From assembly GCF_031143425.1 (NCBI RefSeq), contig NC_090445.1, positions 1,577,626,049-1,577,690,048 of the forward strand: DNA of 64,000 nt. The letters are read 5' to 3'. Under the pieces are notes generated by a model. The model made no database searches and had not been told where the DNA came from. It saw only the letters and a program-made list of their open reading frames with translations. This DNA comes from Pleurodeles waltl. Taxonomy: Eukaryota; Chordata; Amphibia; Caudata; Salamandridae. A program made the position numbers and the translations under genes. Below are positions 11,171 through 23,585 of this stretch, in pieces (within the stretch, counting starts at the first letter, position 1; each line of letters starts with the position of its first letter).

Positions 11171-11705
11171 TAGGGCCTGGTCCTCGCTATGTGAAATAAG
11201 TAATTTTTTATGTGAGTGACTATCTGGGTGGATTTCGTTGGGCAGGGATTGTATGTCAAGTGGGGTGAGTTGAGTCTCTGACGTGTGAGAAGTTCATGCG
11301 TGTGTTTGTGCCACCTCCTGCCCGAAGGAGGAGGTTATCGTGCTTGTTGCGACTGTTGCGACTGTTGATCGAATTATGGAGAGCCAGGTACTCTGAAGAA
11401 TTTGTTTTTTTAGATTTCAGCATGTTCGAGGGGAGGTCATTTTAACATGCGCTTTACATTTTATTTTATTGCTCAGACTCTATCCTTTATGTTCAGGTTT
11501 TATTCAGCAGTACTGTATCTGGGCTCAACCTTCTGAGCAGGAGATGTATCAAGAGATGTCCTTTTGCCTCTGACTCTATTCTCATCTCTTCTATTTAGAT
11601 GCACCATCTTTCAAACCACACTCCTTCACTTCCTCTCTTCTCATTGGTTTCCTGACCTTCCTTAACCCCTTCCCCCTTGTTTCTGTCGCTCGCCTCACCC
11701 TGCCT
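11171..11705. other. No gene seen
   Basis: Nothing recognised before the hammerhead-bearing repeat. The stretch near 11600-11700 is pyrimidine-rich on the plus strand. Confidence 0.4.
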
Positions 11706-11707
11706 TG

Positions 11708-12112
11708 GATTAAACCCAGATCTTTGTGACTGGGGTGAATGTTTGCATTGTTCAGCATTCCGTCCATCATCTGTTCTTTTTGCATTTGTCACCCCAAGTG
11801 GGATGGTCATGCCCAGACGTGGGTCCCGTGCTCACTGCGCCACTGGATTCAAGCTATCTTAGCTGATGAAGGGTGATACCCTGAAACCGGTCATAGGATG
11901 CTTGTTTCTGGTCCAGGGAGGACCTGGTTTGGCAGTTCGGGCTGGACTGTTCCCATGAGGAACAGGGTCAAGACTAATTTGCATATGGCTGGGTCCAAAC
12001 TGAAGTGGCGTGGTGAGCAAAAAAACAATGGATTAAACCCAGATCTTTGTGACTGGGGGTGAATGTTTGCATTGTTCAGCATTTTGTCCATCATCTGTTC
12101 TTTTTGCATTTG
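11708..12112 (+). repeat. Hammerhead-bearing repeat: 83-bp direct repeat around a unit of about 322 bp
   Basis: GGATTAAACCCAGATCTTTG starts at 11708 and again at 12030. The copies run in parallel for about 83 bp to TTTTTGCATTTG with few differences. Between them lie a hammerhead-like fold (11850-11904) and a unique segment. The arrangement is one and a quarter units of a repeat with a period near 322 bp. Similar lengths and ribozymes are known for newt satellite 2 and for the terminal repeats of Penelope-like elements. I cannot tell which of these this copy belongs to. Confidence 0.75.
11850..11904 (+). ncRNA. Hammerhead ribozyme motif (type I, minimal stem III)
   Basis: The conserved core CTGATGA (11863-11869) is followed by stem II (AGGGT, loop GAT, ACCCT at 11870-11882). 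GAAA at 11883-11886 comes next, then a tiny stem III, ACCGGT. The expected cleavage triplet GTC is at 11890-11892. Stem I is supplied by CAAGCTATCTTA (11850-11861) and TAGGATGCTTG (11894-11904). It has two five-pair helices separated by one bulged T, includes a G-T wobble, and has a mismatch at the pair next to the core. The very short stem III matches hammerheads of Penelope-like retroelements, which often act as dimers. Activity of this copy is not established. Confidence 0.78.
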
Positions 12113-12640
12113 CAGTCTTTCATAGCTCCTGCCTTCAGTACCTTCCCTCCTCCCCCGTTTCCCCTCCATGGTGCTAAATAGAGCTCATATGACTCACCTT
12201 CTTACAATGATCTTGTTTAACAATAGACCTTTGTGCATCTGTGATACCAGCTAAGTGCTGCCAAAAGAGGGCATACCATCTCCTCTGCTGCTGGAAGAGT
12301 TCTGAGTTTGCACTGGAACAGTCGGTGTAGGCAGAGACCATATTTTTGCCTTTTTTAATCCTATTTATTGAGTCACTAGCAGCTGTTCTGATAGACCCTA
12401 CAAAGAAGCACATTTCAAAACGCCTACCAAAACTGTAGAGCAGGTGGTTGATAAAGACGCAGCACCTTGCTTCAAATACAGAATGATAATTCAGACGAAG
12501 CAAGATTTAACAGTCCCATCGATAATGTACGAAAGGCAGAAAATTTGCTCACTGTCAAGGGCGATTAAAGCACCCAGCGACAGCTCCTCCCGCAGCCTCT
12601 GCTTTCACAAGGTGTTGGTGCCACTCCTTGCACTTTGTAA
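12113..12640. other. No gene seen
   Basis: A minus-strand frame of 109 codons (12174-12503) has no recognised domain and no support from splice signals. It may be transposon-derived. Confidence 0.4.
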
Positions 12641-12644
12641 TGAG

Positions 12645-13320
12645 ACGCAGTAACACTACAGAAGCTTGTTATTCTTCTAAGCCTTGCAGAGATGAACATT
12701 AACACTACAGTTGTGATCTGTTTCTTGCACCGTGGTACAGTACAACTACAGTTATGTTAAGTGAGATGCAGTAACACTACAGTAGAATGCTAGTCTTTGA
12801 TGCCTTCCAATAAAATCCACGAAGATGACAGTTGTGGTCTATGCTTTGTACTGGAGTACAGTACAACTACAGATGTATTGTATGCCTTGCAGTGGATTAT
12901 GGAGTAATATGACAGTAATATGCTATACTATGCTTCTAGGCACTGCAGTCAAACCAGTGTAGTGCTCTCTGTACACTGCTGTGGGATGCAGTGCAGATAC
13001 ATTGGTGTTAAATGTCTTGCAGTGGATGCCGTAACATTTGGATGAAATACCATTGGAGCAGTGTTCTGAGTCATGCAGTGATTTGTAGTAGCATTTCTAG
13101 CAGTGTGCAATGTCTTGCAATTCAGTAACACTTCAGTAGAATTGTGTGCCTTGCATTGTGGTGCAGGAACCCTACGGTAGTGGGAAATCCTCACATGCAA
13201 CCGAGATGCGGTAACACTGCAGTTGTATTTTACAATGCACCAGTAAGCATTAACACTTCATTAGGGCTCTATACCTTTCAGCAGTGTGCAGCAAACTTTT
13301 AGTAGTGGCTTATGCCTTCC
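12645..13320. repeat. Diverged minisatellite (GCAGTAACACTACAGT units)
   Basis: Imperfect units of roughly 45-70 bp recur. They contain GCAGTAACACTACAG near one end and a GCCTTGCAGTG or TGTCTTGCAG variant near the other (for example around 12645, 12770, 13020, 13130 and 13210). Divergence is high, so the array is old. A second block of the same kind is at 14620-14950. Confidence 0.7.
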
Positions 13321-14180
13321 CCGGGGTATAAAAAGGCGGCAGTAGCATTTTTTTTTTTACTGTACTAGATTTAATATAGTACTGGATCAGACGTAGGTAA
13401 ATAAAGTCCAACCACATTGAGATATCACTAGCGAGAATCCAGTAATTAGCACAACTGAATACCACTAAATAAAATATCACTAAAGAGAATAGCACTATAT
13501 TGACTAAACTGAATACAAATGTAACTGAATTTTAAGGTGTCCGAGACACCCCATGACTTATAAGAATTTGTAAATTGGCCACTACTTATCTATGATTTTT
13601 GCTATCTCTAGGTTTTTCTTTTTAACGAGGAATATTTGGGCAGGTAAATTACATTGGACTCATGAGTTCATGTTCCGTTATGTGCTTTTTATATGACTTT
13701 CTCTTTTTCATGTGAAAGTATATTACGTTCTTATTAATAGATGTAGAAAACACTTTTTTTTTTACCAGTGCATATAGTAGTAGGAACGTAATGTAGTTTT
13801 AGTTAATGTTTTACGTTATGACTCCTTGATCTATCTGTAAATAGTTTCAGCACAAACAAATAGTTACACGTCAATAAGCAATTGTGTATTTGGTCTGACT
13901 TCTGCATCATCCTTACTGTGTAACTTTTATGGTTGTATGAGTAAGCATCATATGCAAGTTTTTGATGTATTTGTCCAAAGTATCTTGTGATTATGCGATC
14001 GGGTTAGTTTGCAATTTTATTGCATATACTTGAACACATTCATGGTATTTTTAAATGTTATTGTTGTTTTCATCTTTTTTCTCTATGTTTTAAACAATAA
14101 TATTTTTATTGTTATGCATTTTTTATAGATCATGTTCTCTGAAATAAACTTGGTCTTGATGTAGTAATGCTAAAAACAAA
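13321..14180. other. AT-rich spacer inside the minisatellite; no gene seen
   Basis: AT-rich DNA with several poly-T runs and no motif-bearing frame. It separates the two blocks of the diverged minisatellite. Confidence 0.45.
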
Positions 14181-14184
14181 TGTA

Positions 14185-14520
14185 AGTGCAATAATCTTAA
14201 ACATACCCCTAAATCTAATCAAAAGCTTAATCCTTTTCGCTAATATTATGCATAATACTAACCACAATGCTAATTCTTAAACTAAGCATATGCATGGGAT
14301 AAAGCTGTCCTATACTCAGAACCTAATCCAGTTCCTAACTTGGCCATAAGCCTAACACTATCCCTTCCCCCTTCCCCTAACTTTTAAATTTAAGCTCATT
14401 TCCTACCCTAAACCCATGTCTAATACAAATCCTAACCCTACCCTTACCCTGAACCTAACATTACTCATACCATAATCTTAAACAATACCCCATACCATTG
14501 CACTTACATGTAATTTACTA
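14185..14520. repeat. CCTAAY-rich, telomere-like degenerate tract
   Basis: The plus strand is enriched for CCTAA, CTAACC and CCCTAA words (for example TCCTAACCCTACCCTTACCC near 14430) and almost lacks G. This resembles a strongly degenerated (CCCTAA)n tract, but there is no uninterrupted telomere array. Confidence 0.5.
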
Positions 14521-14619
14521 CTTCATTCGATGTAATGGTAGTGTCGCTTGCAGCAACTTTGATCTAATGGCACAATGATGTTAATGGATTCTTAGTGGGG
14601 GAGCATCAAGGTAGTGCTC

Positions 14620-14950
14620 TAAGATTTGCAGTGGACACAGTAACAGTAAAATAGAAATGTGTGTCTTGCAGCAATATATAGTTGTAGTTTACTTATTCCA
14701 GTGAGGTGTAGTAAATCAATGGTAGCTTTACACGCTTCGCAGAGTGATGCAGTAAAACTTTCCTTTAGTTTAAGGTCTTGAAATGAGAGGTACATAAACC
14801 ACTATAGTGCTGTCTTCCCGGCAGCGTCATAAAGTACACCTGCGGTAGGGGTTTACACCTTGCAGTGTGCAGTAGTAAAACAATGGTAGCATGTAACTCT
14901 TCACAAGGATTCCCAAGGAGAGGCAGTAAAATGTAGGTAAAGGTTTATTT
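14620..14950. repeat. Second block of the diverged minisatellite
   Basis: Units with TTGCAGTGGACACAGTAACA, GTGATGCAGTAAAAC and TTGCAGTGTGCAGTAGTAAA repeat the theme of 12645-13320 at higher divergence. Confidence 0.55.
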
Positions 14951-14959
14951 CTTTAATCA

Positions 14960-17900
14960 ACATAACCCCAAAACTATGTAAGATTTTCATTTATTGGTGT
15001 GTAATGCTGTAACATTGTTTGGAATTCAGTGCAATATTATTTAATTGTGTTATTGGCTTTTGATATTCATACAGCGAAAAAACATTGAGATGTTCTTCAA
15101 ATATGCACAATGTAATTGGTCTTATTTTATTCTGTCTGTAACATGTGATAGACAGGGCACCTACAAACTAAATTATAACTTTGTCATAATGTAAAATTAG
15201 TTGTTAATGTCGAGTCTTTTGCAGCATGTTCCGTTTGTAATACAGATCCTAAAATCTACGTGCTTTCATCTTATCAGTTTTACCACCACCCCATCCATTA
15301 AGCAGACATCGTGGTCCCTATAGGAAAGGCAAATTGGAATTTGTCCAAATGCTTCCTCCAATTATGTTGCTTGTAACAAAATGTGGCAAACAGATGGGGT
15401 GTTTTCTCACAGAATAACATATTGGACAGGCCTGAAAATGTAAGCACTACATATGTCTTGCAGGTGACAACCAATCTTACTAGGTAAGGATACATATCCC
15501 CGCTGACCCGAAGTAATTCTCTTTGCTATTAGGAAATATTTTTTCCCTCAGGCAAAAAAGCTAAGATGAATGAGAATTTCTTCTTTTCAATAATAGGCTG
15601 GCGAACACCTGCAGCTCAAAAACGAGGTGGCACGGATCAGGCCCAAATAATAAAATTCCAGTACCATCCAGCTGCCAACTAAGAACTATGCCAGGCATGG
15701 AGCATTAATGGGGAGAAACAACAGGAACCCCCATTTTAAAAAGTGAAATACAGGCATTCAATTGCTGGAACACAATCTTAATAAACATTATGTGAATGAT
15801 TTGGAGATGATACACGTCCAGGTTTCTACTCCTGCTACCCTGAAATATTTTGCAAATATTTTGAAGGGTCAGCTAAGATGAGCTGTGCTTATATTAAATA
15901 AAAGGATAAGCCACAGAATTCAAATATTTAGTACATATATAATTATGTGAATTTCTATTTATTTCAGAGTTTTATAAACTACTGGTTCACATTTGAAACA
16001 TTGAAATACCGTTATGGAATAACATAGAAGTACAGTAGTTTATTGTTGTGGTTCACCCAAAGATCTCGATCCAGAGCCAAGGAAATAGTAGACAAATTGG
16101 ATGTATCTCCTGGCCCGTTAAATTTCATACCAAAACAGCCACAGCTCGATTTAATAAAAAGAAAAAATCATCAATGCAGAAAGGAAATGAAAGAATTTGG
16201 GGCCAGATATACAAAACCGTTTTGCGATCGCAAACTCTGTGTATTTAAATACAAAGTACTAGTGTATCGCATTTCATGAGAAACATGGAGCCCCGGGTAT
16301 CTAGGATGATGGACTTGTCATATGGGCTTGCCTTCTTAAAAAAAAAAGCAAAAATGACATTCAATCAGGAAGCATCTACAGGATAGGTGTTCTTTGATGT
16401 TCTTGTATGCCACTTGGCGTTGTGGACAGTCTGCCGTTTGCATGGCACGGTAGTGCTTTTGTTAGTCTGGCAGTAAGGGTGACCTAATCTTTATATTCCT
16501 CAGTCCTTCCCTTTGCTTGATGGGCTTAATTGCCTATATTACACAGAGTATTATTACCAAGCTTCCGAATATCGCAGCAGCTTGAAAGGGTTTGAACGAA
16601 ATCAACCTCTGCAATTAGTTCATCCTAAATACACGCTAGAAGTGGGGTTGTGGAAGGTATTAAAAATAAGGTGACTTGACTATGGCCTTTTGCTTCCCAT
16701 TTGAATGGGTTGGTTGTTGTGGGACAAGTATGTGGAAAGAGCGAGGTTGATTAATTTTGTGAAAGTTTTCCACATGAAGGGTTTGCTATGAAACACCATG
16801 GCATTGTATACATAGTAGGTCACGGGAGATGTGATTGCCGAAGACCATCTCTTTCTGTTTCCAGATTCCTTGCATAAAGTGCACTCCCCGGCATCATCTT
16901 ACCTTGTCAAGGCAATGCTCTATGGGTTCAAGTTAAGTCCCCTAGCCTCCTGGCTTTCCAGTCGCCACGCATACTCGCCCTTAGTGTCTTGTTCCTGCCT
17001 CTTCGTTCATATGATCTCTGACCATGGGTAGCAAGAGCGGTGCAAGAGAAGCAGAGAGCAAGCTAATGATCCGAGCTGCTACTCTTGGCTTCCCCTCTTC
17101 AATGTTCTTACTCACGCTTGTACCACTGTATATGGACATCTTACATGGCCCAAAGACCTCCCTTTTCAGTTGAAGATCGTCCTTGCTCTTTTGTTTCAGG
17201 TTGCACAACCTCCTTCTCCAGCATCATCCTGGCTTCGCTGCCCCACTTGGACATTTTCACAATCTTAAAAATTACTCGAAAGAAAAAGGTCCACATCTGC
17301 TCTGCCCCTTTAAGAATTGAAAACCAGCAGAGCCAGCAAAAAACAGAGCTCCTAGCTTCCAAGAGGCTGAGCGAGGGGTCGACTATAATCACAGCCTTTT
17401 CTTGAGCACGACAGTCATTCCTGCCATAGGGGCTCACCATGGCTGAAGGGGGTGAGTGGGATGCCGGAGATTTTCTCCCTCTGCTCCAGCCACCAGTGGA
17501 ATTGCCTTGTAATAAGCTCCTTTAGGAATTTGCTTGGCCTGGTGTCAGCACTCCTGGGCTCGCAGCCAAGCATGCCGTGCATCTGGAGTGAGAAATTTCC
17601 GGAAAGAAATTGGGAGTTTGTGCTGCATTGGCAAGGGGGAGTAGGCGGTGGAGCTGGGTGAAGTTACTTCTCGAAGTGAAGTTTTTCTTAACTCTTTGCA
17701 GCTCTTTGTTGTAATCGTGCTTTTTTAGTTCAAGTCCTGGTGTTCAATTCGTGTACAAAGCAGAGTGAATTAGGCCTATCATCAGCAGACACCTAACACC
17801 TGGAAGACATCATGAATCCATCATGAAAGGAAATGCTGTAGGTTCCACTTACAGCACCCCAACTTCTCTACTGCGTCATTTTGTTCGCACCGACATGCGT

Positions 17901-19435
17901 TTGTGCTTCAACATCTGGGTAGCACCACCAGTGAACTATGCCTGGGTGAAATTTAAATTGCACTGGTGAACTTATTAAGCGTTATGTAAAAATAACAATA
18001 TCTTCAAATTTCCCATCATGCAATATTTGCTTAATTTTCATCTGAAGGATACCGATCCGTGGAGGAGACATTCATTTTCTGCTTGAAGCAGTCTCCTGCT
18101 TGCATGTCCTATGACTTTTTTATGTGAGAAATACTGTTGTTTTGGGGAAAAATAAACCCATAATACTTGCAAACCACATTTGGCTCTAAAAGTGTAATAT
18201 CAAAATATTTTCATGATATTTTGTGAAATTTCACTTTTTAAAAATTGCAAATTATCACATCTCCGGGCAGAACCCTCCTTGCCACAAGATTGTTCTTTCA
18301 ATTGACAAATGTACAGACCAAAAATAATTTGTTGGGTCTCCTCTTTCACATCTCCGTTCTTTCAAGTCCTGCCCTCCAGTTGACAGACCTCAGTATGCTG
18401 TCCTGTGGGCAGAGTTCCTCAGTGCACATGCTCAACATGTCATGCTGAGGCTCCCGAGGCCATACATATGTCTGTGGTTGCTAAATTTTTCCATCCTGCT
18501 TTACGTAATGGTATGTTTATGAGCTCTTTAATGTCCGCATAAGGAACTTGTTTACCTCTAATGGACCAAAGGGGAGTTGTTTACATACTGGCCGAGTGAT
18601 GGCCTTGAATAACTCTGTTACTTTATTTTGTAGGTCGTTTTTTTACGCCTGAGAAGTCTTTTTTATTGTGCTGGGTCTTGTTATACTTTGAAAAGTTAAC
18701 TGAGAAATCCACACTTGTAAATCCTTCACAAGAGATAGAACTGTGACAGTCACAAGGCACGGTTTGCCTTGAAAGTTGGAGAATACCCACAAACATTAAC
18801 GTTCACTGGCATTAGACTCCGATCCGACCCCTTCCCACCCTGGAAATGGTCAGAACTTTGAGGCTTTATTCCTCCAACTGCTGGAGTAACAACTCCCCTT
18901 TCTGGATATGAAAGGGAATGGACTACCCCCAGATGTGCTGGGTTTGTTGGAGATGTACTTTTTCCACAGGGACAATTGTTTCCTCATGGAAGATAAAGTG
19001 AGTATTTGCACAGAGCATTCCATTCGCCCAGTGCATACTAATTCCCTATGGAGAATGCAGCACAGAGAGAAGATACCGCAGAAAAAGTAACGTGAAAATG
19101 CCACATGGGCTCCTGAAAACCTGTGCCTGTTGCAACTTTCCATGAATGTTTTTAGGAACCTTGGTGATTTTCAAAAGTAGTGAATTTACACTCACACATA
19201 GACATACATTTATGGGTGCATATTTGCTAGCTTTTTCATGAAATCTGACATTTTCTACCAGGTACAAAAATATCACCAATTGAATTTAATACTAGAAAAT
19301 ATACACCAAGTTGGATAAAGGTTTTGTAGGTGACATTTAGGCTAGGATGTTTATGTTAGAAAATGTTTTTGTCCATGATATTCTGACATTCAGGATTATG
19401 AAGCTAGCACAAAAAATTCAAGTTACCCAATGGGG
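14960..19435. other. No gene seen in about 4.5 kb
   Basis: Only frames under about 106 codons without recognised domains. Around 16198-16280, GGGCCAGATATAC resembles one end of the short MITE at 37771 and may be a solo remnant. An ATG in good start context sits at 17439 but its frame closes after 28 codons. Opposing frames at 17085-17440 have no recognisable domain. Confidence 0.4.
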
Positions 19436-19439
19436 TTTA

Positions 19440-22237
19440 ATTGATAAGTATATCAAAATGAATACTACAGTACGTACTCCGAGATCCTTGTGCCTCGTCC
19501 AGCTACTATGTATAATGAGGCCCTCTGGCTGGGTGAACTGCTATCCTCTCTCAGGGAACTTTGCTAATCTCCATTCCCAAATTCCTCCCGGACCCTCCCA
19601 ATATAGCATCCTGCCACCCAATTGCTGCTCTGGGAGTAGATTATAAGATCCTGGGAAATATGTTATTTGCTCGGTATGCACAGATCCTGACGAATATTAT
19701 CCACCCGGATCAAAACGAGTTTCTTCCCAGGCGCACCACTTCCCGCAACCTTTGGTGCCTTTTCCACACTCAGGACCAGGTGCAGGACTTCTATCCTTTT
19801 TGGTGTGCCTGGTGCTGGACCTCGATTCCTTGGACTGGTCTTAACTTTTTCACGTTCTCACACGAATGGGCATAGGTACTCGCCTCCTTGCCTACACGCG
19901 ACTCCTGTAAGTGAAACTGCTGTGTGGTATAGGTGACATATCAGGGGCACACCCAAAGCATACCCAGTAGAATGAGGGCATACCCGGTAGAACACAATAT
20001 GCAACAGGGGTGCCCTCTTTAACCCCTACTTTTCACAGTGGCCATGGAGCCTTCAGCTATTCGGCTTCGTATGGATGAAGCACAATGGGGTATCCCTCTC
20101 AGGGATTGGACACATACGGTGTCACTCTATGCGGATGACCTTCTCTTGATCCTCTGAGACGCCTGTGCAAACCCTATTCCCATCCACACCATGCTGGGGT
20201 ACCTGGATTACATGTAAACTGGAGCAAATCCTCCATTTGTACACCACACAATAACCTCACCCCACATGAAATTATCATAGACGGTACCTAGCAAAACTCT
20301 TCGGTCCATTATCTGGAAATCCAACTATACCACTCTCAAGATGACCTTTTTTATGGCACTCTACATCCGGTATTGGCATCACTAAAACTCTTAATATCCT
20401 TCTGGAAGAAATTGCAGTTGGCCACAACAGGGAGGGTTGCCCTTCCGAAGATAATGGTCCTGCCTCATCTTTTGTATTATTTCACCAGTCTGCCAGTGAT
20501 TCCTCCCCATGACTTTTTTAGAGACCTTGATTCCCTGCTAATTGAACTTATTTGGGGAAACAGTTGCAACAGGATTGCTCTGCGGAAGCTGCAATTACCA
20601 TCTGATGAGGGCGGGTCGGTTGCCCCTCCTTTGAAATGTACTTCCTGGCAGCCCAACTACAGCTGGTAACCAGGTGGATAGCTGGCCAAAACCTGTCATC
20701 ACTCATCCACCCCCTCCCCCGCAGTCCCACTGTAGTCAGAGGCTGCTTACTCCTGCAGTCAGTGCCTGACCCTCCGCGTTCACTTCAAATACATGTTGCC
20801 TCCAAAAGGCTCCACAGGATTGGTGCTCTTATACAACATGACATCCCATATGCTCTGATATTCCACCTAGTGGACCTTCCACGCTACCTAGGCTCATACT
20901 GTACTGTGGCATTGTGTAGCGGGCAGGATTGCCGACTTAGTACATCTGGTGACTTGTTTTCTGCCGGTCATCTGCTCCCTTTTCTCCAGCTTCAGACAGA
21001 CTGACCTCCTAGCTGGTCCCTTCTTATCTGTTGCCAACATCACAGTATCTACTATAGGTTGTGAAGGACTTGGGATGAAGACCCCCATGGTTGATGGCCA
21101 GCACTTGATCACATGGTTCTTCAAAGCGATCCTTAGTCACACCGGTATTTCACTGGGTCCCTTCCGCACCAAATGGAAGTATGACAAAGGGAGGGTGTTA
21201 CACGACAATGAATGGGCTCAGGCACTGGCATTCCCACACAGTTTCTTGAGAAATGCAAGATTCAAGAATGTACAGTTTCATGTACTACACCATGCTTATT
21301 TTACCCCGGCAGAACTTAGCAGGAACTTCCCTACAGCAAAGCTAACCTGCCCCTGCTGTCGGTCAGATAAGTCAGATCTTCAGCACATGCTATGGTCTTG
21401 CCCTGCCCGTCACACCTTTTGCAAAGGTATACATACCTCACTACGTAACATTGCCGAACTCACTGACCTTAACTTCTCAACTCTTGAGAGGCTTGCACCC
21501 TTGGCATTTTTTAAATGTAGAAAATGCCACATTGTTCACACCTGCTTTGCTAGCCTTGCGCTGCTACTAGCCAGAAGAGCACTTACATTGTATTGGAAGG
21601 CACCCGCCACCCCGTCTTTAGAGGCATGGCATGGTGGGATACAGAAGTGGGGAACCACAGGGGGGATAGCTCTCCATTACAAGAGAGCATGTCACATTCA
21701 CAGATACCCCATCTCTACTGAATGGGACACACTTATTCCACAGTTCATGCACCTCCCCACCCGAGATAAGCATCCCCCCGGCCTCAGCCTCGCAGACTCC
21801 CTTTATGTGAGCCATTTGGGCATACTCTACCCTCCACTCTTATATGCCACCGAGTCTCCAGGGACACAGTATTTTGCATCTCCCATCTCCCTGCAAAATG
21901 TTCCCTTGCCACATGTAGGCTATCATACTGTGTATTTAACTCCCATTTCTGATATTCCGCACCACCTCATTGTCCTTACCAATCACAATTATCCACATCA
22001 CTCACTGTAATTGCTTTTGACCCCACCCTGCACCCTGATAACTGACTAGGTTCTTGTCATCGTATTTTACTATGTGATTTAATGCTCTAATGGGACTCCA
22101 GTTGCCAACTGTAATGCATGTAACACTTGCTAATTCTAGCAACAGCTGTTATTCATCCCTGTATATGAGCATATTATGCTGTTTGTTGATTTCTTTTTAC
22201 AATGGAAAATCCCAATAAAAAGAAAATTAAAAAAAAA
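19440..22237 (+). mobile_element. 5'-truncated L1/Tx1-like LINE
   Basis: About 2.8 kb of ORF2 sequence, 3' untranslated region and an A-rich tail (AATAAAAAGAAAATTAAAAA near 22215-22237). The upstream part of ORF2 and all of ORF1 are missing, the usual outcome of incomplete target-primed reverse transcription. Several frameshifts and stops separate the coding blocks, so the copy is dead. A target-site duplication was not identified. Confidence 0.88.
19480..22010 (+). pseudogene. L1-like ORF2 relic: reverse transcriptase and C-terminal domain
   Basis: In order: fingers/palm residues IPKFLPDPPN, then VDYKILGNML and IHPDQNEFLPRRTTS at 19561-19755, which match the conserved block before the catalytic aspartates of L1 reverse transcriptases. 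A degraded first catalytic motif (LDLDSLDW) follows. The YADD box is at 20128-20139, followed shortly by a stop. Next comes the thumb region (LPKIMVLPHLLYYF, 20373-20669). A 353-codon open stretch (20949-22010) forms the C-terminal domain, with CPCC and LQHMLWSCP resembling the L1 zinc-knuckle region. Reading frame changes several times. Confidence 0.88.
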
Positions 22238-22239
22238 TA

Positions 22240-23585
22240 GGTATATCTAAACTGTTCGGCTTAGTGGTGTAAACAAGGTTTAGGTGGCCCTGTTGAGCTG
22301 AACCTTCTAATTGGCAAGGTGAAATAATATTGACTCACTATTTCTAAAGAGCCAAAGAAAGGTGTTTGAGCTTCTTACCCAATATGTGCTTCTTGACATT
22401 CATGAGGATCCATTATTTGGTGTTTCTCCAAATAGTCTATAGGAGGGAGCCCAAAGACCTCTATATGGGTCTTTTCTGCCTGTACCCCTTCATATGCCAG
22501 GGTAGCTTAGCATCCAAATGAGCAATTTGTTATTGTGTGTTATATCTTAGGAAGTGATGTTTTATACAAACAATGTCAAGCGCTCCCAGCCTGGCATCGA
22601 CCTCTGCCTAGTGGCATGCTAGGACAACTAAGCAGAATCTGTTGGAGTGTATTTTTCAAGAAATGGACTGCTCAGAAGGAAATATCATGTGGATTCATGA
22701 CAAATTCCTTTCATTCAATTGTGTAGCCTTCCATTTTTAAGAAGGGAAGTGACAGTCGAGCATTTATTCAGTTCATTTGAGGTGAATTGATACACACTTC
22801 ATTTACGCACTGTTTCACCGGTGTGCACTCACCGCTGGACCAGGCAGTGCAGGAATTGATGTGGACAGAGTGATTTTAATGTATTTTGCTGGAGCTGTAT
22901 TTGTGTAACATCTCATACACCTGATGAGGCACTGAAAGCCATTGTGGGCAGCATACAACATTGTTGGTTGTGCTTGGCTGGAAGATTGCAGTTTTGAAGT
23001 TTGCCCATAATGGGTATGTTTTAGCACTGTGTGATAAGAGATTTGCTCTTAACATCAAACATGAGGTGCATTGAAGAAAAACGAGACAACCTTAGCAAAT
23101 CCGGATACCTCCCATATTTTTGTGAATATTCTACCTCATGAGCTGTGTACCATCTGGTAATGCTTCGAGGTAGGATGTCATCACTTGGAGGACAGCCAGA
23201 TCTTTGCTGTCTTCCCGAATACTAGGTGATCTCGGATGTTTCCAGTCCTTGTTGGGAAAGTTTTTCTGTCTGAACATAGCAGAAGGCGCCACCAATACAC
23301 AGGTCCTTGAGCAGTGGGATGCGGAGTAGGAATGCTAGTCTGATGTTGAATCTGGTGAAACCAGTAAGCTGTTCCAAGTGATGCTGCGTGTAAACTAGCT
23401 TCGTAATAACACTGGCCTATTGCAGCTTTTAATACTTGTTCAGGCTGTCCCCACTCTACAACTCTGTTTCTGTGTCTTTGTTCTGTCTACTGAGATTGGC
23501 TTCTGGTCCACGTGTTTGCCATTCGCCTCAGCCATTTGTAGACTCCTGTGTGGATTTAGGCTCAGTCTATAGCAATCCTGTAGTG
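22240..23585. other. No gene seen
   Basis: Short motif-free frames only. CTGATGA at 22921 is not followed by a usable hammerhead stem II. Confidence 0.4.

Noticed and set aside
17085..17440. Opposing frames of about 100 codons, the minus one containing KMSKWGSEARMMLEKEV
   Set aside because: No recognised family and no convincing exon boundaries on either side.
17439..17525. ATG in good start context (CACCATGG), reading MAEGGEWDAGDF, followed by a GTGAGT donor-like site
   Set aside because: The frame stops after 28 codons, no following exon continues it, and a resemblance to a eukaryotic initiation factor N-terminus is too short to trust.
20600..20640. CTGATGA followed by GAAA as a second hammerhead
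   Set aside because: The words lie inside LINE coding sequence and no matching stem I or cleavage triplet was found.
20949..22010. 353-codon open frame as a host gene
   Set aside because: It is the C-terminal part of an L1-like ORF2, with thumb and YADD sequence just upstream and an A-rich tail downstream.
22921..22945. CTGATGAGGCACTGAAAG as a hammerhead core
   Set aside because: The segment between the core blocks cannot form a stable stem II and no stem I is present.
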